Source of the DNA: an uncultured Prevotellaceae bacterium
Lineage (GTDB): Bacteria > Bacteroidota > Bacteroidia > Bacteroidales > Muribaculaceae
Direction: 5' to 3'
DNA: 64,000 nt
Assembly: GCA_900318645.1 (NCBI GenBank)
Contig: ONLH01000001.1
Span: 1-64,000, forward strand
Shown here one piece after another: positions 1 to 8,265 of the stretch. The notes beneath the pieces are model-generated. The model was not told where the DNA came from. It did no database searches and saw nothing but the letters and a program-made list of their open reading frames with translations. Both the position numbers and the translations under genes were made by a program. Every line of letters begins with the position of its first letter. Within the stretch, counting starts at the first letter, position 1.

Positions 1-206
1 AACTTCTACATACGCCCAAAGCCTGTCAATCACAAAGTTCCTCTTCGAGGCACTTGCAATATTCAGCTCATGGACCAAGCTGCGAACCTCTCCGAGGTTG
101 TTGCATGGTCTTTCTCATTGAAATCCTCTCCGAGGTTCTTGCATGGTCTTTCTCATTGAAATCGGTTCTTCGAACCGCTAACATCTTCGATGTTTTCCGC
201 GGACAC
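1..206. repeat. Long-distance inverted repeat, left copy
   Basis: This stretch returns in reverse complement at 40183-40346, nearly identical by eye apart from one extra 38-bp unit here. It contains several short perfect hairpins with 3-nt loops: CCTC-TTC-GAGG (40-50), AACCTC-TCC-GAGGTT (85-99), CCTC-TCC-GAGG (125-135), CGGTTC-TTC-GAACCG (163-177) and ACATC-TTC-GATGT (181-193). The window edge cuts it, so it may extend further left. Short reading frames across it look like by-products of the repeat rather than genes. Confidence 0.8.
87..162. repeat. 38-bp tandem duplication inside the left repeat
   Basis: Positions 87-124 and 125-162 are two adjacent copies of one 38-bp unit that differ at a single base. 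Each contains the CCTC-TCC-GAGG hairpin. The right-hand repeat at 40183-40346 has only one copy, so this is a local duplication or the other copy has lost one. Confidence 0.85.
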
Positions 207-214
207 TGATAAAA

Positions 215-320
215 AACAATATCTTGACTATCAATAAAATATATTTGTCCTTTTTGTATTTCTTGTTTTCTGATTCCCAGCGGATGCTTCACTAATCACT
301 AAACTGCGAGCGCAGCGAGC
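215..320. repeat. AT-rich intergenic repeat, copy 1
   Basis: The segment starting ACAATATCTTGA and ending CTGCGAGCGCAGCGAGCATC has a second copy in the same orientation at 34225-34325. Shared blocks include TATCAATAAAATATATTTGT and AAACTGCGAGC. A piece of the same tail (CTGCGAGC...GCATC) also appears at 34533-34553 and 46613-46632. It looks like a dispersed non-coding repeat. Confidence 0.7.
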
Positions 321-467
321 ATCACGGGGCCGTGAATGACGCTTGCTGTGCTGATGGAATGTAGTACCACACTATCGTAATATAGCAAGAAGTCGCAATT
401 CTACCGAAATCCGTAAGAAATTGTCAGAAAATCATCAATAATTATTATTTCAAGTGAAAAAAATGTC

Positions 468-475
468 TATATTTG
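468..475 (+). promoter_or_regulatory. Bacteroidetes -7 box, probable promoter for the 891 gene
   Basis: TATATTTG fits the TAnnTTTG consensus and is followed by CGCC, as is common in this phylum. No convincing TTTG lies 20 nt upstream, so only the -7 element is supported. Use of this site would give a leader of about 400 nt. Confidence 0.5.
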
Positions 476-890
476 CGCCTTGAATAGTTATTGTGGTTTT
501 GTTAATTATTCTCCTGAGAAGCAGGTTTTAAAACATCATCAAGTCAAAATTCTGGATGAATACCCCTTTGTCAAGAGGTAAAACAAAACTCCAACTATAA
601 GGATTATTCAAGTATAAAACAATTAACATAAAGCATAATGATACGACTGATGATGAATAATGGAGATTTTTCTGACTCATGACTGTAGTTTTGTTTGTGT
701 AGGCCGGTGGCAATCGTTTCATTGCCTCCGCATGGTCTAGTCATGCCCCATGCTCTGCGAACAAGCCACAGTGCCGCCAAGCCGACGAGACTGAGGCAAA
801 CTAGCTAGAGTTCTCTAGCGTCCCTCAAAGGACGACAAAGATATAGTACGCAATAAACTTAATTTTTTAATTTATAAAATTGTGGATAAT
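476..890 (+). other. Long untranslated, probably structured leader
   Basis: I see no credible gene between the -7 box and the first exported-protein gene. The second half holds small hairpins: GGCAAT-CGTTTC-ATTGCC (about 709-726), a GCATG/CATGC arm pair near 731-747 and GCTAGAG/CTCTAGC near 805-820. I do not recognise it as a known riboswitch class. It is either a long regulatory 5' leader or a spacer with an unrecognised small RNA. Confidence 0.4.
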
Positions 891-3683
891 ATGAAGATGA
901 AACTAACAACTTTGTTGTTCAGCCTGCTCTTGGCAGTAGGCTGGACCAGTAATGCTTTCGCCCAGTCGGCAACGTTCTCGGCCGAAAGCATTAAGGACTT
1001 AAGGTACACGTGGACTGATGCCCAAGGCACCTCCCACTCGGAACCTTACGTCGTGTACAATGCCGAGAAGGATGCCTGGGAAGCTCCTGAGGTCCGTAAT
1101 GCCTATCAGATCTACGGTCTGTTAAGAGGCGTTTACATGGAAAAGGCCCTTCCTGGCCCTTATCAGAGTGCCTATAAGGCCGACGGTCAAACCCGTGAAG
1201 ATGACATCTTCTACGGTGGCTGCGACAATGGTTGGAACATCCCCGGTACATATACTACCAGCGGCACCACTTACAGCAGCCTCGGGAATTTGACGATCAA
1301 TTTTACGAACAACAGTTCAGGTTACAGAATTTACTTCTCTGAAATCAGAATTGTATCTGGCAATACGCTCATCGCCAGTTGGAACCGCACTAGTAGTGCA
1401 ACCTTGCCAACTGGCTGGAGTCGCAGTGGTAGTTGGAGTTCTGAGGATTTTGGAAGCACTAGTTACGCTTACTTTTCCGGTAATTCTGGTTCTATTACCA
1501 TTCAGTCAAGTGTGTTTCAAGGCTACGATAATGTAGAGGTTGTGGTTACGGCTTTACATCCGTACTTTAACACTTATTATGGCACAATGAATGTCAATGG
1601 TAACGACACGCAGACCATCTCAGACTATGGAGATTATGCTTGGAACTTCAACCGTTATGGTCACAAGAATTTTGCCAGCGACACCTACATGCCTGAAAAA
1701 GATGGCTACACCGCTATTGCCGTAGCGCTGAAGAACACGCCCTTTATTGAATCAGAGCCCGGGCTTCAAGGTTCTACTAGTTACAGTACCCCTGACGAAG
1801 TCATCAACTACATTGCCCAGAACATCGAGTACGTGAAGCTGTTGACCGACGGTCTGCGCATCACTGACCAGGCTGGTAATCCCGGTACCGTGTTTAACTG
1901 CGACGGTACTTACAACAAGTTCTTCTTCCTGGGCAAGGGCAAGGCCCGCACCAAAGGTGCTGAAGTGCAGAATAGAATTAAATCCGGTGCATGGGCTGAT
2001 CATACTGGCGAGTGCATCATCTTCTGGCCCTTGTTCGAGGAATTCAGCCCCACCACGGGTACGCTTTCTGGTGCTTCGACCATCGTCGACTTCTACGACC
2101 GCATGATGGAAGGCAGTGTCTATGATGTAGTTCACGACTGTGCCGGTGTTATCCAGAACAGGCACGAGTTCACCTTGGCTGGTGAGGACAAAACCGACGA
2201 TTATCCCTTCACCGGCTTGAACTTCTTTATCCCCGACTACCGTCTCAAATATTGGGTAGGCAAGGATAGCGTTCAGAATTCGGACGGTTATACCTACATT
2301 GATGTGGACGGTCGTGACATGAATGCTTTGTACAACACCGCTGGCCAATCATTCAGAAGAATTGAACCGTACTACGCCAATTATGCCGTGTACAATCCCG
2401 ACTATGCTCCCAAGGTGGGTCTTTACAAGATTTCCTTGAGTGCTGTCGCCACCTTTGTTGGCGATCCCGAGAATCCCAATCATGCGCCCGGCAACCAGAA
2501 CTACGTCGTGACGCTCAAATGGATCTCGTCGTTGAACGAGATGGCAGGTTATGACGTACCTCAGACCTACACCGTTTATTATTGGGATCCCAAAACCGGT
2601 GAGAGGAAGTATGTTGAAGCCGTTGGCATCACCGATGGCAAGACCCACGTGACGACCATCTCTTACCTGGTTGATCAGGAAGAGCACAGCTACACGATCG
2701 AGTACATCGTTATGGGAACTCCCGATGACAGTGATCATCTCAACTTTGTGGCTTGGAGTAACCGTGACAACGTGGTTATCCCCGGTTGGGACGACTTCGT
2801 AGGTCTGCAGCTTGACCACCACGAGAGTGACTTTGTGGTTGCTGAAATGGCCAACTACTACCGTAACTTCCTGGAGGTTGTCAACGAGGACATCTACAAC
2901 GGCTTGACCGTTTCTAAGATCCAGGACGGAATGAACACGTTCACCCTCTACCGTTACACCTTCGATGAGAATAATCAGCCGAAGGACTACCTCCCGATTG
3001 CTACCGTGACCTTCGGCACACCCAATGCAAACGGTACCGTTCCTTACACGGTATCCTATATCGAAGATCAGGTGCTGCTGGAGACGCCCAAGTATAGCCT
3101 CGGTGAGAACTATCTGAATATTCCTCTTACCGGTGTAGTACGCGTCAAGGGTAATGGCGACCTCGTGATCTGGCCCAACTCCTATCACGTGAACTTCAAG
3201 TCTATCACGGTTTACGACGATAACAACAACGTGGTGACAAGCTGGAATTATACCCAGAACAACCTGCCCAGCACATGGATCGTTTCGCCTGGATCTGAGT
3301 GGGAAACTTTCAATAATGATGGTGATCAGGTTGGTTACATGGAGGGTGGTGGCTACATCGCTATCCCCAACATAGTCAACAACAGCAACTATGAAAAATA
3401 TAAGGTGGAGATCGTAGCTTATGGTGACGGCGCTTCCGTGGCCAGAATTACTGTCAACGATCGCCAGCAAACTATCGCCAATGGTACTGCAGCCACCTAC
3501 ATCTGGGGCGGCAACGGTTTAAATGAGCATCCCCTCTCGCCCTATGCAGCTCCCAAGCGCGACAACAATGGAAAAAATTCCACGCCTAATGCTTTACCCA
3601 CGACGCCCAAAAGCAAACCCGTGGGCACAAGCAATAGTACTACCAACAGCAACGTTCCTTTTAACAAAACTAACAAGAGATAA
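891..3683 (+). CDS. Exported surface protein, N-terminal-half paralogue of the 8266 protein
   Basis: A secreted or surface protein of about 930 residues with an N-terminal signal peptide ending near AFAQ. I do not recognise a named family. It aligns over most of its length with the N-terminal half of the protein at 8266-11187: shared segments include FEEFSPT, NFFIPDYRLKYW against NIFIPDYRLMYW, and WSN..-VVIPGW-D. Two copies of a roughly 90-residue domain are added, near residues 123-270 and 745-865, each with SWN-x-T, LP[ST]W and a VN..-QTI end. The tail is Asn/Ser/Thr/Pro-rich low complexity and lacks the sorting tail found in the paralogue. ATG 891 is preferred; a GTG at 882 would add three residues. 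The next gene starts 3 bp after the stop, so the two are surely co-transcribed. Confidence 0.85.
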   Translation: MKMKLTTLLFSLLLAVGWTSNAFAQSATFSAESIKDLRYTWTDAQGTSHSEPYVVYNAEKDAWEAPEVRNAYQIYGLLRGVYMEKALPGPYQSAYKADGQTREDDIFYGGCDNGWNIPGTYTTSGTTYSSLGNLTINFTNNSSGYRIYFSEIRIVSGNTLIASWNRTSSATLPTGWSRSGSWSSEDFGSTSYAYFSGNSGSITIQSSVFQGYDNVEVVVTALHPYFNTYYGTMNVNGNDTQTISDYGDYAWNFNRYGHKNFASDTYMPEKDGYTAIAVALKNTPFIESEPGLQGSTSYSTPDEVINYIAQNIEYVKLLTDGLRITDQAGNPGTVFNCDGTYNKFFFLGKGKARTKGAEVQNRIKSGAWADHTGECIIFWPLFEEFSPTTGTLSGASTIVDFYDRMMEGSVYDVVHDCAGVIQNRHEFTLAGEDKTDDYPFTGLNFFIPDYRLKYWVGKDSVQNSDGYTYIDVDGRDMNALYNTAGQSFRRIEPYYANYAVYNPDYAPKVGLYKISLSAVATFVGDPENPNHAPGNQNYVVTLKWISSLNEMAGYDVPQTYTVYYWDPKTGERKYVEAVGITDGKTHVTTISYLVDQEEHSYTIEYIVMGTPDDSDHLNFVAWSNRDNVVIPGWDDFVGLQLDHHESDFVVAEMANYYRNFLEVVNEDIYNGLTVSKIQDGMNTFTLYRYTFDENNQPKDYLPIATVTFGTPNANGTVPYTVSYIEDQVLLETPKYSLGENYLNIPLTGVVRVKGNGDLVIWPNSYHVNFKSITVYDDNNNVVTSWNYTQNNLPSTWIVSPGSEWETFNNDGDQVGYMEGGGYIAIPNIVNNSNYEKYKVEIVAYGDGASVARITVNDRQQTIANGTAATYIWGGNGLNEHPLSPYAAPKRDNNGKNSTPNALPTTPKSKPVGTSNSTTNSNVPFNKTNKR

Positions 3684-3686
3684 GCG

Positions 3687-6600
3687 ATGAAAAAGATATA
3701 TATTTTGACAGCAGTCTTTGCTCTGCTCGCCCTGTCGCTTAACGCGCAAATGCTGAAAGTTGACCAAAACGGTAAGGTGGTTCCTCCCAAAGCACCAATC
3801 GAAAAGGTTACCACAACTCCTGACGGCTATTTCCGCATGGGCCCATCAAGGGCATCTACTGACCCTGTGACCCCGCCCTACACCAACGGGTTTACGAATA
3901 CTACTGAGCAAAACTGGTGGCAGGTTATCGATGCCAATAGTGATGGCTCGACTTGGACAATCTCTTCTCAGCGAGCACGTTACCATTATAACTATACGTA
4001 TGCTGCCAACGACTGGCTCATCACTGCACCAGTTTATCTCGAGGTCGGTAAGACTTACAAGTTCTACATCGACGCATCGGTAGGAATAGCAAGATATCCT
4101 GAAAAATTGGAAGTCAAGTTGGCTTTGGCAAACAATGAAACTGCGCTTTCAAATGGTGCAACTGTCATTCCAGAAACCACTTTGAATTCAACAACTGCCC
4201 AAACCCTCAGTAATGAGAACGTGACAGTTAGCCAAACAGGTAACTACTACTTTGGCATCCATGCTATCTCAGACCGCGACATGTATGAACTGTATGTTGA
4301 TAATCTGGTTATTGATGTCGAAGATACTAATCCCAGAGTTACGGTTTCTCCTGATCAGTTGACCATCAGTGACAGTGGCACCAACAACACTTTCAATGTG
4401 GAGGCCTACAACATCTATAATGGTGAGAATCTGGGCGTAACACCCCATAACGGATTCAGCACCACATGCACATCATCAACAAACAATGTAGCTGATTGGG
4501 GCTTCTATCAGAATAACGGTTCGGTGAACGGCACTGTAGCGGTGAACTATACTGGCCGTGCCCTCACTGCAAGTGACGACATCGCTGTGGGTACTTTGGG
4601 CGCCAGCACCACCGTCCATGTCGACTACGTGCCCAACCTGTACATCTACTGTGACTATGGTGCTAGCACTTGGGACTTCTCGGCCAATCCTGCCGTAGCA
4701 ATGACCAATAACGGTGACGGCACCTACACCGCTATGCTTAACAATATTCCCGCTAACAGCCACATCCTCTTCGGTAGGACAACGGGCCTTACTTATTACT
4801 GGGAAGGCGATAACAACCGACTCTTCTTCGGTGCATCGACCGACGGTGGTGACTGGGGTTATGGCGACAACACTTCGGGTTATCTCGATACTGAGGCAGG
4901 AGACGACTATCCCGTCAAGTACCATCCCATCTATTTCTCGGAGGGTGGCACTTACACCATCACCATCAACGCCAACGATTACACCTTCACGATCACCAAG
5001 CTGGTTTATCCTGCTCCCGAAAACGTAGTGGCTACTGCCGACAGTGAAAACCAAACCGCTACCGTGACCTGGGATGCTCCCAGTGAACTGCCATCCAAAA
5101 CCGTTACCGAGGGCTTTGATGATCAGACCGTCTTTGAGCCGTTCAGCATCGGTGGCATCACCTCCACTAATCATGTGGGTATTAATGGCGGATGGACCCT
5201 CTATGACCCGACTGGTGCCACTGTTTGGGGCGTTGACGGAGGAGACTTCCCCAACATGGCTGCGCCGCACGCCTGGATTGTTATGAATCCCTCACAAGCA
5301 ACAGGTATCGGCATTTTACCTCATAGCGACGACCAGTATATGGAGTCGATTTGCCCGCTGAATAACAGCAGTTATACAGGAGGTGCTTCCGACCACTGGC
5401 TGATTTCGCCCAGATTGAGCGGCAATGCCCAGGACATCACTTTCTGGGAGCGTGTAATTACCAATCAGTATGGCAGTGAGACTTATGAGGTACTGGCTTC
5501 ATCGAATGAAATCGATAGAACTGATCCCTCTTCAGGTTTCTCGGTTGTGCAGACAATCAATTCTTCTCAACTGGAATGGACAGAGCGGACAATATCGCTG
5601 CCTGCCGGCACCAAGTACTTCGCTATCCGTCACATCTCCAATGATATCTTCGGTATGATGGTTGACGATGTGACTTACGAAGCTGCAATCGAGCCTGAAT
5701 CCTATAACATTTATCTGGATGGCCAGCTGGTAGGTAGTGTGGATGCCGACGCTGCCCTTACCTATAACTTCAGCAATTTGGCTGTAGGTGACCACGAGTG
5801 CGCTGTCAGCGCAGTATATCCTGGTGGCATTGAATCAGAAGATGTTCCCGCCACGTTCAATATCATGGCCAGAACGGCTACGCCGACCATCAATGTTGTT
5901 GCCAATGCCGACGGTTCAAAGACTATCACTGCAACGGGCGACGGAACTGTACATCTCTATGTTGACGGCGTTGAGGTAACCAATCCTTACACCATCATGC
6001 CCTCCCCCGACGGTGACATGGCCTATACCGTGACCGCTACCGCTCAGGAAGAAGGCAAGCTGATCAGCGAAACCGCTGAGCAGATTGTTACCGTTGCCGA
6101 GGCTGGCCGCACCCCGACTCCCGTCATCGACGTCGATGAGCAGAACGGCTACGTGGTTATCACCGCTACTGGTGATGGCACCGTAACCCTGACTGTTGAC
6201 GGCCAGACCGTGACTGGCGAAGGCTCTGCTTCTATCACGATCGTGAAATCGCTCGAGGATCAGAACGTAACGGCTACCGCTACTGCACAGGATGGCGACC
6301 TGATCGAGAGCCGTCCCGCTACCAAGGACGTTACCATCCCCGCACTGAACACTACTCCTACCAATCCCGAGAGTGGTCTGCTGCGTCTGCACCTGCTGAT
6401 TGTTGACCAGATGAAGGAAGCTATTCCCGCCGACAACAGCCATCCTGACAAATATGGCTATGTACTGAGGTATGAGCCTAACGGTCCTCAGGGCGAAGGT
6501 GTCAAGGAGAGTGGTTCTGTCAGGGTCGACATCCAGAAGGCTGACTGCGAGGTAATGGGTGCTTATACCCTTACTGAGGTAGACAACGATAAGAACATCG

Positions 6601-7859
6601 GAGCCTACGATCCCGATTCCCAGACGATCAAGCACAACCTAGGCATGACGATGAATGCCATCTCGGCCGACGTGGAATATGACCTGTCAAGCGACAATGA
6701 CATTCTCTACGCTTACCTGCTGCAAGGTGCCGAGAACCGTGTTCCCGGCTATCAGGCAGACATCCTGACCGAGTTGCAGAAGACCCAGAACTTCACCTAC
6801 GTGGAGATGGAGGAAAGCAATCCCAACAAGGGTACAGAGTATCCCAACGGTGAGCATCACTTCTTCGTTGGAGAAGAAAACCTCAAGACGGGTGCTTATG
6901 GCAGCAGCTACATGAGCTATGCTCCCTCGGTATCGACCTGGGGTATCTCACGCCGCTACTATGAGGACGATGGTTATGACAACACCTACGGTGCTCCCAT
7001 CTGGAAGACCGGTGCCGGTGAGGTAGAGATGAAGGGCACGCCCACTGCCGAGCTCCAGACCGGCAAGGATGGTTCGACGAACTGGGAATATGAGGGTCAG
7101 GCCTGCAGCCTGTATATCCTCGACAACATCGAGGCTGTCGGCAAGCTGCCGCACAGCGAGGTCGCAACTGTTGAGTACGAGCCTTACATGTTCCGTGTAT
7201 TCGTTGAAAGTAAGAACGGCCTGCTGCGCCACTTCCAGAAGGTTGACGGCGACGGTGTCAACACCGGCGAACACTACGAGGGTATCGCTGGCGACCCCTA
7301 TGGACCGATCTGCGTTTGGAGCGGATATGTCGCTGACGCCGAAACTCCAGGCTTAGGTCAGACATTCACTCCTGGTGCTACCAGCAGCAGTAGTGACGCT
7401 CAGCCCACCTTAACCTTCAAGAAGGTCAAGGTTGACAGGACCAATGCTGACGGCGAATGGGATCAAGATGAGACCAATGCCATCTTTGGTGCTGTGGATG
7501 CTCTGGCGATCGCAGGCTATGATGACAATCACAATCCCATCTATAACCAGATCACCTCTGATGACTTGAATATCTTCGTACGCTTCTACTACGTCGTAGC
7601 AGGCAGCGCCGATGATCATGAAGTCCACAGCGGACGTCGTGACGGTGACAGCAGCCGTCCCGGTAACGGTTCCGAGTCTCCCGGTAAGTCTCCGGATCCC
7701 CAGACCGCTGTTAAGGAAATCAACTACAACGGCGAGGTGGTTAGCGTAACCTACGTTAACTCACTGGGTATGCAGAGCGAACAGCCGTTCGACGGTGTGA
7801 ACATTGTTGTCACCCGCTACAGCGACGGCAAGATCCGCACCACCAAGGTGGTTCGTTAA
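3687..7859 (+). CDS. Large exported adhesin-like protein with C-terminal sorting tail
   Basis: A 1390-residue exported protein with a signal peptide ending near SLNAQ. Two segments resemble cleaved-adhesin / choice-of-anchor-J beta-sandwich domains (about residues 65-210 and 470-675; DWLITAP and DHWLISP motifs). They are followed by fibronectin- and Ig-like modules to about 890. From about 897 to the end it aligns with the C-terminal half of the 8266 protein: NSHPDKYGYVL against NDHPVRYAYVL, YMSY-P-W, GAPIWKTG against GSPIWKTG, YEPYMFRV against YEPFMFRV. The last residues (FDGVNIVVTRYSDG, then TTKVVR) resemble a type IX secretion sorting domain. It probably works together with the product of the gene 3 bp upstream. 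Confidence 0.85.
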   Translation: MKKIYILTAVFALLALSLNAQMLKVDQNGKVVPPKAPIEKVTTTPDGYFRMGPSRASTDPVTPPYTNGFTNTTEQNWWQVIDANSDGSTWTISSQRARYHYNYTYAANDWLITAPVYLEVGKTYKFYIDASVGIARYPEKLEVKLALANNETALSNGATVIPETTLNSTTAQTLSNENVTVSQTGNYYFGIHAISDRDMYELYVDNLVIDVEDTNPRVTVSPDQLTISDSGTNNTFNVEAYNIYNGENLGVTPHNGFSTTCTSSTNNVADWGFYQNNGSVNGTVAVNYTGRALTASDDIAVGTLGASTTVHVDYVPNLYIYCDYGASTWDFSANPAVAMTNNGDGTYTAMLNNIPANSHILFGRTTGLTYYWEGDNNRLFFGASTDGGDWGYGDNTSGYLDTEAGDDYPVKYHPIYFSEGGTYTITINANDYTFTITKLVYPAPENVVATADSENQTATVTWDAPSELPSKTVTEGFDDQTVFEPFSIGGITSTNHVGINGGWTLYDPTGATVWGVDGGDFPNMAAPHAWIVMNPSQATGIGILPHSDDQYMESICPLNNSSYTGGASDHWLISPRLSGNAQDITFWERVITNQYGSETYEVLASSNEIDRTDPSSGFSVVQTINSSQLEWTERTISLPAGTKYFAIRHISNDIFGMMVDDVTYEAAIEPESYNIYLDGQLVGSVDADAALTYNFSNLAVGDHECAVSAVYPGGIESEDVPATFNIMARTATPTINVVANADGSKTITATGDGTVHLYVDGVEVTNPYTIMPSPDGDMAYTVTATAQEEGKLISETAEQIVTVAEAGRTPTPVIDVDEQNGYVVITATGDGTVTLTVDGQTVTGEGSASITIVKSLEDQNVTATATAQDGDLIESRPATKDVTIPALNTTPTNPESGLLRLHLLIVDQMKEAIPADNSHPDKYGYVLRYEPNGPQGEGVKESGSVRVDIQKADCEVMGAYTLTEVDNDKNIGAYDPDSQTIKHNLGMTMNAISADVEYDLSSDNDILYAYLLQGAENRVPGYQADILTELQKTQNFTYVEMEESNPNKGTEYPNGEHHFFVGEENLKTGAYGSSYMSYAPSVSTWGISRRYYEDDGYDNTYGAPIWKTGAGEVEMKGTPTAELQTGKDGSTNWEYEGQACSLYILDNIEAVGKLPHSEVATVEYEPYMFRVFVESKNGLLRHFQKVDGDGVNTGEHYEGIAGDPYGPICVWSGYVADAETPGLGQTFTPGATSSSSDAQPTLTFKKVKVDRTNADGEWDQDETNAIFGAVDALAIAGYDDNHNPIYNQITSDDLNIFVRFYYVVAGSADDHEVHSGRRDGDSSRPGNGSESPGKSPDPQTAVKEINYNGEVVSVTYVNSLGMQSEQPFDGVNIVVTRYSDGKIRTTKVVR

Positions 7860-7921
7860 ACATGAAGACTTAATTTCAAGACGAAAGTCTAAAGAATTTT
7901 TTCATAACCACAGTAAATGAT

Positions 7922-7962
7922 GCCAGGGGCTCGCTGTTGATAGCGCGCCCCTGGCTGTTTTT
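7922..7962 (+). terminator. Rho-independent terminator after the 3687 gene
   Basis: GCCAGGGG (7922-7929) pairs with CCCCTGGC (7948-7955), with an inner CGCT/AGCG pairing, followed by TGTTTTT. It lies 63 bp past the stop and closes the two-gene unit. Confidence 0.85.
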
Positions 7963-8056
7963 ACTCCCGACGAGGACCAAGGGGGGAAGAGGGTGTAAGA
8001 ATTTGTCAATACAGCTGACAGGAAATGTAATTTTTTTTCAAAAAAAATGATGAAAA

Positions 8057-8088
8057 ATTGGGACTTTTTAAAAAAAGTTTTATCTTTG
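8057..8088 (+). promoter_or_regulatory. Promoter of the 8266 gene
   Basis: ATTG (8057-8060), 20 nt, then TATCTTTG (8081-8088) followed by CG: a near-consensus Bacteroidetes promoter. The leader to the start codon is about 170 nt and AT-rich near its end. The rest of 7860-8265 holds only the terminator and this promoter. Confidence 0.8.
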
Positions 8089-8265
8089 CGTCGGATAATA
8101 GTTCCCCGAAGCACGTATAATTACGTTTCTCTGAATAGCTCATGAGATCACTACCCCATAGAGATTCTCCATAATGCGCTGTTCTTGAGAGAAATAGAGA
8201 ATAAAAACAACGGTTAGAAACATTTTAACTATATTTTTTTATTAACTATTAAAATTTTATTCATT

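Noticed and set aside
68-292. 74-codon frame on the minus strand, and the similar one at 40091-40276
   Set aside because: Both lie in the inverted repeat and its flanks, share only the repeat-encoded part and have no initiation signals; better explained as non-coding repeat.
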